A stretch of 41,504 bases of DNA from Mizugakiibacter sediminis (GTDB lineage Bacteria > Pseudomonadota > Gammaproteobacteria > Xanthomonadales > Rhodanobacteraceae), in contig NZ_DF970184.1 in NCBI RefSeq assembly GCF_000953855.2, positions 1-41,504 of the forward strand, read 5' to 3'. The stretch's first letter is position 1. Each line of letters begins with the position of its first letter. The notes beneath the pieces were generated by a model that did no database searches, had not been told where the DNA came from, and was given only the letters and a program-made list of their open reading frames with translations. The position numbers and the translations under genes were made by a program. Positions 7,569-16,441 of this stretch are shown here, piece by piece.

Positions 7569-10064
7569 TCAGCCGCGCGGCTTGGCTCGATGCGTCGGCG
7601 TGGCGCTCCAGGGGTCGTCGGGCCAGGGGTGCTTGGGGTAGCGGCCCTTCAGTTCCTTCTTCACTTCCGGGTAGGTGCGCTCCCAGAAGCCGCGCAGGTC
7701 CTGCGTGACCTGGATCGGGCGGCCGGCGGGCGACAAGAGGTGCAGCGTCACCGGCACGCGGCCCTGCGCGACGCGCGGCGTGTCGGCGAGGCCGAACAGT
7801 TCCTGCAGCTTCACCGCCAGCACCGGCGGCTGCTCCGGCACGTATTCCAGCTTGCGCGTCATGCCGCTGGGCACGGTCAGCGCGTCGGGCGCCTGTTCGT
7901 CGAGCGCGCGGCGCTGCGCGTAGTCGAGCATCGCCGCCAGCGCTTCCGACAATTCCGCCGGCGCGAGCGCATCCAGCTTGCGCTTGCCGGCGAGGTACGG
8001 GGCCAGCCAGGTTTCCAGCGCGGCCAGCAGCGCCTCGTCGGAGACATCGGGCAGGCCGAGTTCCGGCATCCAGCCGCGCAAGGCCTGGATGCGCAGGCGC
8101 AGACGCCGCGCCGCGTCGCTCCACGGCAATGCGTCCAGGCCTTTGGCGCGCACCGCGGCCAGCAGCGCCGGCACGGCGTCCTCCGGTTTGACCGGCACGC
8201 CGCGCCGCTCCAGCACCAGCGCGTCGAAGCGCTGCTCCTCGAACGCCTCGACCGCCGCGCTGGCCTCGTTCCAGCGCACCGCGCGCACGCGCGCGAAGCG
8301 CTCGGGATAGTCGCGCTCGAGCAGCGACGCATCGAACGGCGCGGCGGCGAGGATCAGGCTGTCGCGCGCCTCGAAGCGCAGGTCCAGCGCCAGCAGCCAC
8401 GGCTCGCCGTGCAGCGCGGTGGCCTCGTGCAGGCGCGCGCCGCGGCCGTTGGCGAGCTGGTAGCGCAGCGGGTTGTTGGCATCGCGTTTTGCGACGCGGT
8501 CGGGAAAGGCGTGCAGCAGCAGGTCGCCGACCGCGTGGCTGTCGGGCACGCCGCTGGCGGCGCTGCGCACGCCGAGGCGGCGCCGCCAGCCGGCGCTGGT
8601 CTGCTCGATCGCGGCGAGCGCGCCGGGATCGCCGCCGTGGCTGCGCGCGGCGCGCGCGCCGCCGTCGCGCCAGGCGTGCAGCGCGGCGACGCGCGCGCGG
8701 AAGTCGTCGCTGCGCGCGCCTTCGCCGCGCAGCGGCGAGCGCGCTTCCATCAGCGCCAGCAGGTCGGCGACCAGCGGCCGCAAGGTTTCCGGCGCGCGCA
8801 ACGCCGCGGCGGCGAGGCGCGGCGCCGCACCCAGTTTCAACATGGCGCGGCCGAGCGCGGTGATGCGCTGCGCCTCGTCCAGCGCGCCGAGCCGCTGCAG
8901 CAGTTCGCGCGCCTGCGCCAGCGCGCCGGCGGGCGGCGCGTCCAGCCACGGCAGCGCGTCGCTGCCCCAGGCCGCCAGCTCCAGCGCCAGGCCGGACAGC
9001 TCCACCTGCGCGATCTCCGGCGTGCGCGCGGCTTCCAGGCGCCGGCTTTCCGGCCACAGCCGATAGGCCACGCCCGGCGCGACGCGGCCGGCGCGGCCGG
9101 CGCGCTGGTCGGCGGAAGCCTGCGAGATGGTCACCGTCTCCAGCCGCGTCAGGCCGGAGCTGGGATCGAAGCGCGGCTCGCGCGCCAAACCGCTATCTAC
9201 CACGGCGCGGATGCCGGGCAGCGTGACGCTGGACTCGGCGACGTTGGTGGCGAGGATCACGCGCCGCGTGCCCGGCTCCGCCGGCGCCAGCGCGGCGCGC
9301 TGCTCGGCCAGCGACAGCTCGCCGTGCAGCGGCAGCACCTCGAGCGCCGGAACGTCCAAGTTTGCCAGCACGTCCTGCGCGCGCGCGATCTCGCGACGGC
9401 CGGGCAGGAACGCCAGCACGTCGCCGCCGGTTTCCGCCAGCGCCAGTTCGACGGCGCGGCGCAGGTGCGATTCCCACGGCTCCTGCGTGCGCGCCGGCGG
9501 ATGCGCGATGCGCACCGGGAAGCCGCGCCCGGGGCTGGCGATGCGCGGCGCGTCCAGCCAGCGCGCGACGCGCTCGCCGTCCAGCGTCGCCGACATCACG
9601 ACCAGGCGCAGGTCCGGCCGCAGCGTCGCCTGCACGTCCAGCGCCAGCGCGGCGCCGAGATCGCCCTGCAGATGGCGTTCGTGGAATTCGTCGAACAGCA
9701 GCGCGCCGACGCCGGCCAGTTCCGGGTCGTCCTGCAGCATGCGCGTCAGGATGCCCTCGGTGACCACCTCGATGCGCGTCGCCGCGCTCACCTTCGCTTC
9801 GAAGCGGATGCGGTAACCGACGGTCCGGCCGACTTCCTCGCCGAGCTGCTGCGCCATGAATTCCGCCGCCGCGCGCGCGGCCAGCCGGCGCGGTTCCAGC
9901 ATCACGATGCGGCGCCCGACCAACCAAGCCTCGTCGCGCAGCGCCAGCGGCACCTGCGTGGTCTTGCCCGCGCCCGGCGGCGCTTCCAGCACCAGGCGCG
10001 TGCCGGCGGCGAGCGCGGCGCGGATCTCGGGCAGCAGCGGAGTGATCGGGAAGACGGCGGACAT
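7569..10064 (-). CDS. hrpB: ATP-dependent helicase HrpB
   Basis: 831 residues, close to the 809 of E. coli HrpB. DEAH/RHA-type helicase: Walker A APPGAGKTT at 28-36, LEPRRLAARAAAE, DEFH box at 125-128, SAT at 158-160, and QRAGRAGR (motif VI) at 320-327, then the helicase-associated domain and the HrpB-specific C-terminal region with LSPAGRPIQVTQDLRGFWERTYPEVKKELKGRYPKH-like sequence and the basic end. An RNA helicase of unclear role. The ATG at 10064 gives MSAVFPITPLLPEI, a normal HrpB N-terminus; an upstream start would add unrelated sequence. Confidence 0.95.
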   Translation of the reverse strand: MSAVFPITPLLPEIRAALAAGTRLVLEAPPGAGKTTQVPLALRDEAWLVGRRIVMLEPRRLAARAAAEFMAQQLGEEVGRTVGYRIRFEAKVSAATRIEVVTEGILTRMLQDDPELAGVGALLFDEFHERHLQGDLGAALALDVQATLRPDLRLVVMSATLDGERVARWLDAPRIASPGRGFPVRIAHPPARTQEPWESHLRRAVELALAETGGDVLAFLPGRREIARAQDVLANLDVPALEVLPLHGELSLAEQRAALAPAEPGTRRVILATNVAESSVTLPGIRAVVDSGLAREPRFDPSSGLTRLETVTISQASADQRAGRAGRVAPGVAYRLWPESRRLEAARTPEIAQVELSGLALELAAWGSDALPWLDAPPAGALAQARELLQRLGALDEAQRITALGRAMLKLGAAPRLAAAALRAPETLRPLVADLLALMEARSPLRGEGARSDDFRARVAALHAWRDGGARAARSHGGDPGALAAIEQTSAGWRRRLGVRSAASGVPDSHAVGDLLLHAFPDRVAKRDANNPLRYQLANGRGARLHEATALHGEPWLLALDLRFEARDSLILAAAPFDASLLERDYPERFARVRAVRWNEASAAVEAFEEQRFDALVLERRGVPVKPEDAVPALLAAVRAKGLDALPWSDAARRLRLRIQALRGWMPELGLPDVSDEALLAALETWLAPYLAGKRKLDALAPAELSEALAAMLDYAQRRALDEQAPDALTVPSGMTRKLEYVPEQPPVLAVKLQELFGLADTPRVAQGRVPVTLHLLSPAGRPIQVTQDLRGFWERTYPEVKKELKGRYPKHPWPDDPWSATPTHRAKPRG

Positions 10065-10149
10065 GGGCCGCGCGGATGGTAGCCGATCGCCGCCGCGGCG
10101 CGGCGCTATACTCGGGGCGTCCGCCGCGCCGATGCGGGGAGATTCGCCG

Positions 10150-12117
10150 ATGCCGCTGGGCCAGACCGCGGTGGAGCGCAAGGTGCTCGCGGCCTTTGCC
10201 GTGGCGGCGCTCGTACTCGGCACGCTCGGCGCCATCACCTATCGCCATGCGAACGCCTTTCTGAAACTGGAGGCGCAGCGCCTGCACGTGCGCGACCAGA
10301 TCGCCGTCCTGCACGCCGTGCGCGCATCGGCGGAAGCGGCGGAAGCCGGCGTGCGCGGCTATCTGCTCAGCGGCGATGCCGCGCATCTCGAACCCTACCG
10401 GGACGCGCAGCGCGACCTCGACGCGCGCCTCGTCGCGCTGCGCCAGGCCTTCGCCGACGCGCCGGCGGACGCCCGATCCGTCGACGCGCTGACGGAGCGG
10501 ACGCGCGCGCGCATCGAGCATCTCGGCCTGATCCTGGAGCTGTACCGCCGCGACGGCCTGGCCGCGGCGCAACAGGAAGTGCGCAGCGGCCGCGGCAAGC
10601 GGCTGATGGACGACATCCGCGGCGACGTCGCGCGCCTCGAGGCCGACCGCGAGACGCTGCTGGCGGACGCCGTCGCGCGCGCGGGCGCGAACATCCGCGC
10701 CACGCGCATCGCCGCGACGGCGTTGCTGGCGTTCGCGCTGCTGGCCTTCGTCCTCACCTACGTCGCGGTGGTGCGCGAGCTGCGCGAGAAACGCCGCCTG
10801 CGCCAGCAGCTCGGACTGATCGCCAGCCGCGATCCGCTGACCCAATTGCACACCCGCAGCGTGCTGCTCGACTGGATGCGCTACAGCCTCGCCCTGGCGC
10901 AGCGCGAGGGCGGCCGCACCGCGCTGCTGCGCATCAATCTCGACGGGTTCGCCGAGGTCAACGCGCGCCTCGGCGCCGACGCCGGCGATGCGGCGCTGCG
11001 CGAGGCCGCGCGGCGCTTCGCCGACACCGCGCGCGAATCCGACCTGCTGGCGCGCATCGACGGCGACGAGTTCGCGCTGCTGATCCCGAGCGCCATCAAC
11101 GCCGGCGAGAGCGCGACGCTGGCGCGGCGCTTGATCGACGCACTCGGCCAGCCGCTGGTGTCCGGCCTGTTCGAGCACCACATCGGCGCCAGCATCGGCA
11201 TCGCCGAATACCCGCTGGACGGCGCCGCGCCGGCGCACCTGATGCAGGCGGCGGACGAGGCCCTGCGCCGCGCCAAGGCCGAGGGCAAGAACCGCTTCTG
11301 TTTCTACAGCGACGCGCTGCAGGCCGGCGCCACGCGCCGCGAAATCCTGAACCGCGACCTGCAGCGCGCGCTGGACCGGCGCGAGTTCCATCTGCACTAC
11401 CAGCCGCAGATCGCGCTGTCGGACGGCCGCGTGAGCGCGGTCGAGGCGCTGCTGCGCTGGGAGCATCCGCAGCTCGGCCGGGTCGGCCCGGACGAGTTCG
11501 TGCCGCTGGCCGAGCGCAACGGCATGATCCTGCCGATCGGCGTCTGGGTGCTGCGCACCGCGCTGGCGCAACTGGCGCAGTGGCGCGCCGCGCTCGCGCC
11601 CGGGCTGCGCCTGGCGGTGAACATCGCGCCGGAGCAGCTCGCCGACAGCCACTTTCCCCACGCCCTGCTCGACGCCCTGCAGCGGCACGGATTGCCGCCG
11701 GACGCGGTGGAGCTGGAGATCGTCGAGCGCGCCCTGCTGCAGGAGCACCGCAACAGCGAGCTGATGACGCTGAAGGCGTACGGCCTGCGCCTGGCGATCG
11801 ACGACTTCGGCACCGGCTACTCCTCGCTGGGCTACCTCAAGCGCTTCGCCATCGACGCGATCAAGATCGACCGCAGCTTCGTCGCCGGCCTGCCGCACGA
11901 CACCCACGACGCGGCGCTGACGCGCTCCATCCTGGCGATGGCGCGCGAGCTCGACATCACCGTGATCGCCGAAGGCGTGGAGACCCGCGCGCAGCGGGAC
12001 TTCCTGCAGGCGCACGGCTGCGGCTTCGCGCAGGGCTTCCATTTCTGCCGCCCGCTCGACGCCGACGGGCTCGAGCGCTGGTACCGCGGCGGCGCGCGCG
12101 CCGGCGCGCCGGCCTGA
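10150..12117 (+). CDS. CHASE3-GGDEF-EAL membrane protein (c-di-GMP signalling)
   Basis: 655 residues. Membrane helix at about 12-32, a periplasmic helical CHASE3-like sensor (about 50-180, with GVRGYLLSGD), second membrane helix at 187-209, GGDEF domain about 220-390, EAL domain about 400-650. The GGDEF signature is DGDEF (304-308), so the first glycine is replaced and cyclase activity may be lost. The EAL domain keeps E432 (VEALLRW), N491 (NIAPEQ), DDFGTGYSSL at 551-560, K572 (IKID) and EGVET, so phosphodiesterase activity is likely. ATG at 10150 is favoured by GGGGAGA eight bases upstream; an earlier in-frame ATG at 10132 lacks such a site. Confidence 0.92.
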   Translation: MPLGQTAVERKVLAAFAVAALVLGTLGAITYRHANAFLKLEAQRLHVRDQIAVLHAVRASAEAAEAGVRGYLLSGDAAHLEPYRDAQRDLDARLVALRQAFADAPADARSVDALTERTRARIEHLGLILELYRRDGLAAAQQEVRSGRGKRLMDDIRGDVARLEADRETLLADAVARAGANIRATRIAATALLAFALLAFVLTYVAVVRELREKRRLRQQLGLIASRDPLTQLHTRSVLLDWMRYSLALAQREGGRTALLRINLDGFAEVNARLGADAGDAALREAARRFADTARESDLLARIDGDEFALLIPSAINAGESATLARRLIDALGQPLVSGLFEHHIGASIGIAEYPLDGAAPAHLMQAADEALRRAKAEGKNRFCFYSDALQAGATRREILNRDLQRALDRREFHLHYQPQIALSDGRVSAVEALLRWEHPQLGRVGPDEFVPLAERNGMILPIGVWVLRTALAQLAQWRAALAPGLRLAVNIAPEQLADSHFPHALLDALQRHGLPPDAVELEIVERALLQEHRNSELMTLKAYGLRLAIDDFGTGYSSLGYLKRFAIDAIKIDRSFVAGLPHDTHDAALTRSILAMARELDITVIAEGVETRAQRDFLQAHGCGFAQGFHFCRPLDADGLERWYRGGARAGAPA

Positions 12118-12179
12118 ACGGCGGGCGTTGCGCGCGGCGGCGCGGCCGGGATAATGCGCGCTCCGAAGCGGAGCGCGGC

Positions 12180-12980
12180 ATGCAACTGGTCGACATCGGC
12201 GCCAACCTCGCCCACGAATCCTTCCGCCACGACCTCGACGCCGTGCTCGAGCGCGCGCGCGCGCACGGCGTGGTGCAGATGGTGGTGACCGGCGCCAGCC
12301 GCGACGGCAGCGAGCACGCGCTCGGCCTGGCGCGCGCGCACCCCGGCGTGCTGTACGCCACCGCCGGCGTGCATCCACACCATGCCATCGACTACGACGC
12401 CGACACCGACGCGCTGCTGCGCAAGCTGGTCCGGCACGACGAAGTGAAGGCGGTCGGCGAAACCGGGCTCGACTACTACCGCAACTACTCGCCGCGCGAA
12501 GTGCAGCTGCGCGTGTTCGAGCGGCAGCTGGCGATCGCCGCCGAGTGCGGCAAGCCGCTGTTCCTGCATCAGCGCGACGCGCACGCCGACTTCCTCGCCC
12601 TGCTCAGGCAGGCGCGCGACCGGGTGCCCGCCGCGGTGGTGCACTGCTTCACCGACAGCCGCGAGGCGTTGTTCGACTACCTCGACCTCGACTGCCACAT
12701 CGGCATCACCGGCTGGATCTGCGACGAGCGTCGCGGCACGCACCTGCGCGCATTGGTGCGCGAGATCCCCGCCGACCGGCTGATGCTGGAGACCGACGCG
12801 CCCTACCTGCTGCCGCGCACGGTGCGCCCGCAGCCGGCGCACCGCCGCAACGAGCCGATGTACCTCGCGCACATCTGCGCGGAGGTGGCGCGCGACCGCG
12901 GCGAGGACGCGGCGACGACCGCCGCCGCCAGCACCGCCGCCGCGCGCGCGTTCTTCGGCCTCGCCGCGGCTGCGGCATAG
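12180..12980 (+). CDS. tatD: TatD-family metal-dependent deoxyribonuclease
   Basis: 266 residues, TIM-barrel hydrolase. The N-terminal DIGANL is the TatD form (rather than the DxHxH form of YcfH/YjjV). Metal-binding residues fit E94 in AVGETGLDYY, H130 in FLHQRDAH, H155 in VVHCFTD and D206 in LETDAPYLLPR. These 3'-5' exonucleases act in DNA repair and quality control in the cytoplasm. It starts 62 bases after the c-di-GMP gene, possibly in the same transcript. Confidence 0.92.
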   Translation: MQLVDIGANLAHESFRHDLDAVLERARAHGVVQMVVTGASRDGSEHALGLARAHPGVLYATAGVHPHHAIDYDADTDALLRKLVRHDEVKAVGETGLDYYRNYSPREVQLRVFERQLAIAAECGKPLFLHQRDAHADFLALLRQARDRVPAAVVHCFTDSREALFDYLDLDCHIGITGWICDERRGTHLRALVREIPADRLMLETDAPYLLPRTVRPQPAHRRNEPMYLAHICAEVARDRGEDAATTAAASTAAARAFFGLAAAAA

Positions 12981-13027
12981 GATGGATCGGCGCAACCGTT
13001 TCGCGGTGGACGCGCGCCGAGCCGGAC

Positions 13028-13774
13028 TCAGCGCGTGCGGCCGACGCGCACGTGGAACTGCCAGCGCACCTCGCGCGGCGTTTCCGCCTCGCCCCACGCC
13101 GCCGCCATCGCCGGCGCGACGATCGCCACCGGGTCCTCGCCGCGCGCCTTCAGGTAGCGTTGCGTCGCCGACCACGAGCGCAGATAAGCGAGGAACTGCG
13201 GCAGCGTCCACACGACGCGCATGGTGAACGCGGGCGCGGCGATCTCCTCGAACGGGAACGGCAGCGTGCGGTAGCCCTGCTCCAGCAGGCGCCGCTCCGG
13301 CGGCCAGCAGTCGTCGAGCAGGTCGACGTACAGGCGGTCCTTGATGCGGTCGATGGCCGGTTCGATGCTGCAGTCGGCGTAGGCGGTGGCGGCGATCACC
13401 CCGCCCGGCTTCAGCACGCGCCGCGCCTCGGCGTTGAAGCGCGCGTGATCGAACCAGTGCAGCGCCTGCGCGACGTTGACCAGGTCGACGCTGCCGTCGG
13501 CGAGGGTCGACTGCTCGGCGGGTTCGACGCGGTATTCGACGCACGGATGCGTTTCGGCGTTGGCGATCTGCGCGGCGCTGGGATCGGTGCCGACCACGCG
13601 GGCGAATTGCGCGGCCAGCGCGACGCTGGCCTGGCCGTTGCCGCAGCCGGCGTCCCAGGCGAGCGCGCGCGCGGGCGCCTGTTCCGCCAGCCAGGCGTAC
13701 AGCTCGGGCGGGTAGTGCGGGCGGGCTTCGCGATAGATCGCGGCGTGGCCGGAGAAGTGGTCCTTGAAGGACAT
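13028..13774 (-). CDS. Class I SAM-dependent methyltransferase
   Basis: 248 residues. Motif I WDAGCGNGQAS at about 40-50 binds SAM; GTDPSAAQIANA follows as motif II; VNVAQALHWFDHARFNAEARRVLKPGGVIA is the methyltransferase_11-type core. The N-terminus FKDHFSGHAAIYREARPHYP is typical of small YafE/UbiE-like methyltransferases of unknown substrate. It ends 47 bases from the convergent tatD gene and has no obvious partner. Confidence 0.85.
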   Translation of the reverse strand: MSFKDHFSGHAAIYREARPHYPPELYAWLAEQAPARALAWDAGCGNGQASVALAAQFARVVGTDPSAAQIANAETHPCVEYRVEPAEQSTLADGSVDLVNVAQALHWFDHARFNAEARRVLKPGGVIAATAYADCSIEPAIDRIKDRLYVDLLDDCWPPERRLLEQGYRTLPFPFEEIAAPAFTMRVVWTLPQFLAYLRSWSATQRYLKARGEDPVAIVAPAMAAAWGEAETPREVRWQFHVRVGRTR

Positions 13775-13948
13775 GCGCGGGCCTCGGGCGGGAATTCCAG
13801 CATAGCCGCGCAACCGCGGCGCCGCCACGGCGGGAGGGCCAAGGCGGAATGTTTCGGACGCGCATTTGCGCGGACGGGCGCGGATGAAGCAGGGCCGAGA
13901 TCCGCGTCGATCCGCGCCAATCCGCGTCCCCAAAGCCTCTCGCTCGGC
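13775..13948. other. Intergenic DNA with repeated ATCCGCG motifs
   Basis: Between two minus-strand genes. From 13866 to 13930 the units GCGGATGAAGC, ATCCGCGTCG, ATCCGCGCCA and ATCCGCGTCC occur in direct and inverted copies about ten bases apart. This resembles an interspersed repeat, not a gene. No ORF with coding character is visible. Confidence 0.4.
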
Positions 13949-14485
13949 TCAGGCGAGCACGCGCGTCATCCCCGGCGCCAGGCCGTCCAGCACCCAGTCG
14001 CCGATGCGCGTGCGGATCAGGCGCAGCGTCGGCAGGCCGACGGCGGCGGTCATGCGGCGCACCTGGCGGTTGCGCCCTTCGCGGATGGTGATCCGCAGCC
14101 ACGCGGTCGGCACGGTCTTGCGGAAGCGCACCGGCGGATCGCGCGGCCACAGCCAGCCGGGCGCCTTCGCCAGCAGCTCGACCTCGGCCGGGCGGCACGG
14201 GCCGTCGTTCAGCACGACGCCGCGGCGCAGCGTCGCCAGCGCGGCCTCGTTCGGCACGCCTTCCACCTGCACCACGTAGGTCTTCGGCGCGTGCCTGCGC
14301 GGATCGGTGAGGCGATGCGCCAGCGCGCCGTCGTCGGTCAGCAGCAGCAGGCCTTCGGAGTCGTAGTCGAGGCGGCCGGCCGGATAGACGTCCTTCTGCG
14401 CGACGAACTCGGCGAGCGTGCACCGCCCCTCGCGGTCGGTGAACTGGCAGAGCACGCCGTAGGGTTTGTTCAGCGCGATCAGCAT
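13949..14485 (-). CDS. rluE: 23S rRNA pseudouridine synthase E
   Basis: 178 residues. It aligns by eye along its whole length with Rlu[25 protein letters not shown] at the start, [14 protein letters not shown] with catalytic D40, [37 protein letters not shown] and [23 protein letters not shown]. RluE makes pseudouridine at position 2457 of 23S rRNA (E. coli numbering). The protein lacks the N-terminal basic extension of the E. coli enzyme (217 residues). Transcribed leftwards, behind the lipoprotein methyltransferase-like gene but separated from it by hairpins. Confidence 0.92.
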   Translation of the reverse strand: MLIALNKPYGVLCQFTDREGRCTLAEFVAQKDVYPAGRLDYDSEGLLLLTDDGALAHRLTDPRRHAPKTYVVQVEGVPNEAALATLRRGVVLNDGPCRPAEVELLAKAPGWLWPRDPPVRFRKTVPTAWLRITIREGRNRQVRRMTAAVGLPTLRLIRTRIGDWVLDGLAPGMTRVLA

Positions 14486-14530
14486 GCGGATGCCTGCTTC
14501 GTCCGTTGCGCGTCGGGTCGGGCGCAGACG

Positions 14531-14565
14531 GTCCGGCGGCAGCGGCTTTGCCGCTTCCGCCGGAC
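14531..14565. terminator. Two-part hairpin between the lipoprotein gene and rluE
   Basis: GTCCGGCGG (14531-14539) pairs with CCGCCGGAC (14557-14565), and an inner GCGGC/GCCGC pair closes a TTT loop. A second short palindrome (GCGGCGGCAGCGCCGCCGC) lies just to the right. Together they could end transcription of the gene that stops at 14612. Confidence 0.45.
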
Positions 14566-14611
14566 ACCCCTGCGTCCCGCGGCGGCAGCGCCGCCGCGCG
14601 GCGATTCCGCC

Positions 14612-15508
14612 CTACGGCGCCGCCGGCGCGTTCTCGGCCGGCTTGACGAAGCGCAGGGTCATGCGGTCGCTCTCGCCGATCGCGAGGTACTTGTCCTTGT
14701 CGCCGAGCTGCAGCGTCGGCGGCAGCGTCCACACGCCCTTCGGATAGTCCTTGGTGTCCTTCGGGTTGGCGTTGATCTCGCTCTGCGCGTCGAGCTTGAA
14801 GCCGGCGTCGGTGGCGAGCTTGATCACGAAATCCTGCGGCAGGTAGCCGGAGTCCTTGGTCTTTTCCACGTCGCTGCCCGGCGGCGCGCGGTGGTCGACC
14901 ACGCCGAGCACGCCACCCGGCTTCAGCACGTCGAAGAAGGCCTTGAACATCGCCGGCGCGGTGCCCGCCTCGACCCAGTTGTGCGCGTTGCGGAAGGTCA
15001 GCACCATGTCCGCGGAGTTCGGCGCGCCGAGGTTGGGGGTCTTCGGATCGAACTCGATCACGTGCGCCCTGCCGTACTCGGCGGGATCGGCGGCGAACTT
15101 GGCGCGCAGCGCATCGGCCTGCTTCTTCGCGAAGTCGCTGCTGAGCGGCGAGGCCACGGCGGCGTAGTAAGTGCCCTCGTCCTTCAGCAGCGGCGCCAGG
15201 ATCTCCGCATACCAGCCGCCGCCCGGGGTGATCTCGATCACCGTCATGTCCGGCTTCAGGCCGAAGAACGCCAGCGTCTCCTTGGGATGGCGGTAAGTGT
15301 CGCGCGCTTTGTTCTCCGGCGAGCGCCAGGCGCCGGCGAGGATGGGGTCGATGCGCTCGGCGTAGAGCTGCGCGGCGCTCTTCGGCGGCACCGGCTGCGC
15401 CGGCTGGTCGGGGGCCGCGCCCTGCGCCGGCGCGGCCGGCGGCTGCTGGCCGCCGCCGCAGGCGGCGAGAACGAACGGCAGGACGAACGCAAGGGCGAGC
15501 TTGTTCAT
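14612..15508 (-). CDS. Predicted lipoprotein with methyltransferase-like domain
   Basis: 298 residues. The N-terminus MNKLALAFVLPFVLAAC is a lipoprotein signal with the lipobox cysteine at 17, followed by a Pro/Ala/Gln-rich linker (to about 55). The rest is a Rossmann methyltransferase fold: VIEITPGGGWYAEIL as motif I, MVLTFRNAHNW and AFFDVLKPGGVLGVVDHR as later motifs. This matches the group of predicted methyltransferases (COG4798-like). A SAM-type fold in an exported lipoprotein is odd because SAM is cytoplasmic. AGGAGG six bases before the ATG at 15508 fixes the start. Confidence 0.82.
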   Translation of the reverse strand: MNKLALAFVLPFVLAACGGGQQPPAAPAQGAAPDQPAQPVPPKSAAQLYAERIDPILAGAWRSPENKARDTYRHPKETLAFFGLKPDMTVIEITPGGGWYAEILAPLLKDEGTYYAAVASPLSSDFAKKQADALRAKFAADPAEYGRAHVIEFDPKTPNLGAPNSADMVLTFRNAHNWVEAGTAPAMFKAFFDVLKPGGVLGVVDHRAPPGSDVEKTKDSGYLPQDFVIKLATDAGFKLDAQSEINANPKDTKDYPKGVWTLPPTLQLGDKDKYLAIGESDRMTLRFVKPAENAPAAP

Positions 15509-15710
15509 CGGGATCCTCCTGAAGGGCGCCGCCTGAAGCGGACGCAACCCCGCAAGCCTAGCACAAGCCCCTGATGCACAAGGTGCTTTTCGACGCGTTC
15601 AGGGCGCGGCCGGGATCGGCTCACGGTCGATTCATGCGTCGGCGGGCTCCCTGAAAGGGCAACCGCGGCCGTCGTGTCCGGTTGCCTCAACCATGCAAGG
15701 AGGTCGACCG

Positions 15711-16370
15711 ATGCGCAAGCAGACCCGATTCCATCGCAGCCTGATCGCCGCCGGCATCGTCGCGGCGCTGTGCGGACTGCCGCCGATCGCCGTGGTGGCG
15801 CAGACGCAGGGCGCCGCGCAGGACGTGCCGGTCGGACAGAAGATCGACAACGCCGCGATCACCGCGACGATCAAGACCAAGCTGATGGCGGACGGCCGCA
15901 CCAAGGCGTTCGACATCAACGTCGACACCGACGGCACCGGCAAGGTGACCCTGCGCGGCACCGCGCCGACCGCCGCCTCCAAGGCCGCGGCGGAAGAGAT
16001 CGCGCGCGGCGTGAAGGGCGTCACCGCCGTCGACAACGCGCTGATCGTCGCCCCGCCCGGCAGCGCCGCCGCGAAGAGCGCGGAGCCGGCCACCGCCTCG
16101 CAGAAGCTCGAGGCGCACGGCAAGCACGCCGGCAAGGCGATCTCGGACGGCTGGATCACCACCAAGGTGAAGTCGGAGTTCCTCGCCAGCCGCCAGGTGA
16201 AGGGCCTCGACATCAACGTCTCCACCCACGACGGCGTCGTCACCCTGGCCGGCGTGGTGCCCACGCAGGCGATGCGCAGCCGCGCGATCGAGATCGCCGC
16301 GGTGGTCGACGGCGTGAAGCGCGTCGATGCGCAGGCGCTGAAGGTCGAGGCGCCCGCGCAGAAGAAGTGA
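15711..16370 (+). CDS. Periplasmic protein with two BON domains
   Basis: 219 residues. A signal peptide with a basic start (MRKQTRFHRSL) and hydrophobic core ends near AVVAQ. Two BON domains follow: about 45-120 (DNAAITATIKTKLMAD... VTLRGTAPT... GVKGVTAVDNAL) and about 145-210 (DGWITTKVKSEFLAS... DGVVTLAGVVPT... VDGVKRVDAQAL). BON proteins of the OsmY type are periplasmic and often stress-induced, with lipid or surface binding proposed. AAGGAGGT six bases before the ATG at 15711 is a near-perfect ribosome site, which decides against the ATG at 15693. Confidence 0.9.
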   Translation: MRKQTRFHRSLIAAGIVAALCGLPPIAVVAQTQGAAQDVPVGQKIDNAAITATIKTKLMADGRTKAFDINVDTDGTGKVTLRGTAPTAASKAAAEEIARGVKGVTAVDNALIVAPPGSAAAKSAEPATASQKLEAHGKHAGKAISDGWITTKVKSEFLASRQVKGLDINVSTHDGVVTLAGVVPTQAMRSRAIEIAAVVDGVKRVDAQALKVEAPAQKK

Positions 16371-16395
16371 CGCTGCGCTGCGGCCCGCATGCGTC

Positions 16396-16422
16396 GCGGC
16401 GCGCCAGGGACGGGCGCGCCGC
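16396..16422. terminator. Bidirectional terminator between convergent genes
   Basis: GCGGCGCGCC (16396-16405) pairs perfectly with GGCGCGCCGC (16413-16422) around a seven-base loop. It lies between the BON gene end (16370) and the LysR gene end (16442). Confidence 0.55.
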
Positions 16423-16441
16423 GGGGGGCAGCGCGGCGCGC

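Noticed and set aside
7461-10082. Long plus-strand frame opposite hrpB (over 870 codons)
   Set aside because: Gln/Arg/Ala-rich shadow of the GC-rich hrpB gene; hrpB carries all helicase motifs on the other strand.
9193-12378. Minus-strand frame of more than 1000 codons opposite hrpB, the c-di-GMP gene and tatD
   Set aside because: It crosses three well-supported genes and has no domain; a result of high GC at third codon positions.
13775-13948. ATCCGCG repeats as operator sites
   Set aside because: No clear promoter nearby and the spacing is irregular; an interspersed repeat explains them better.
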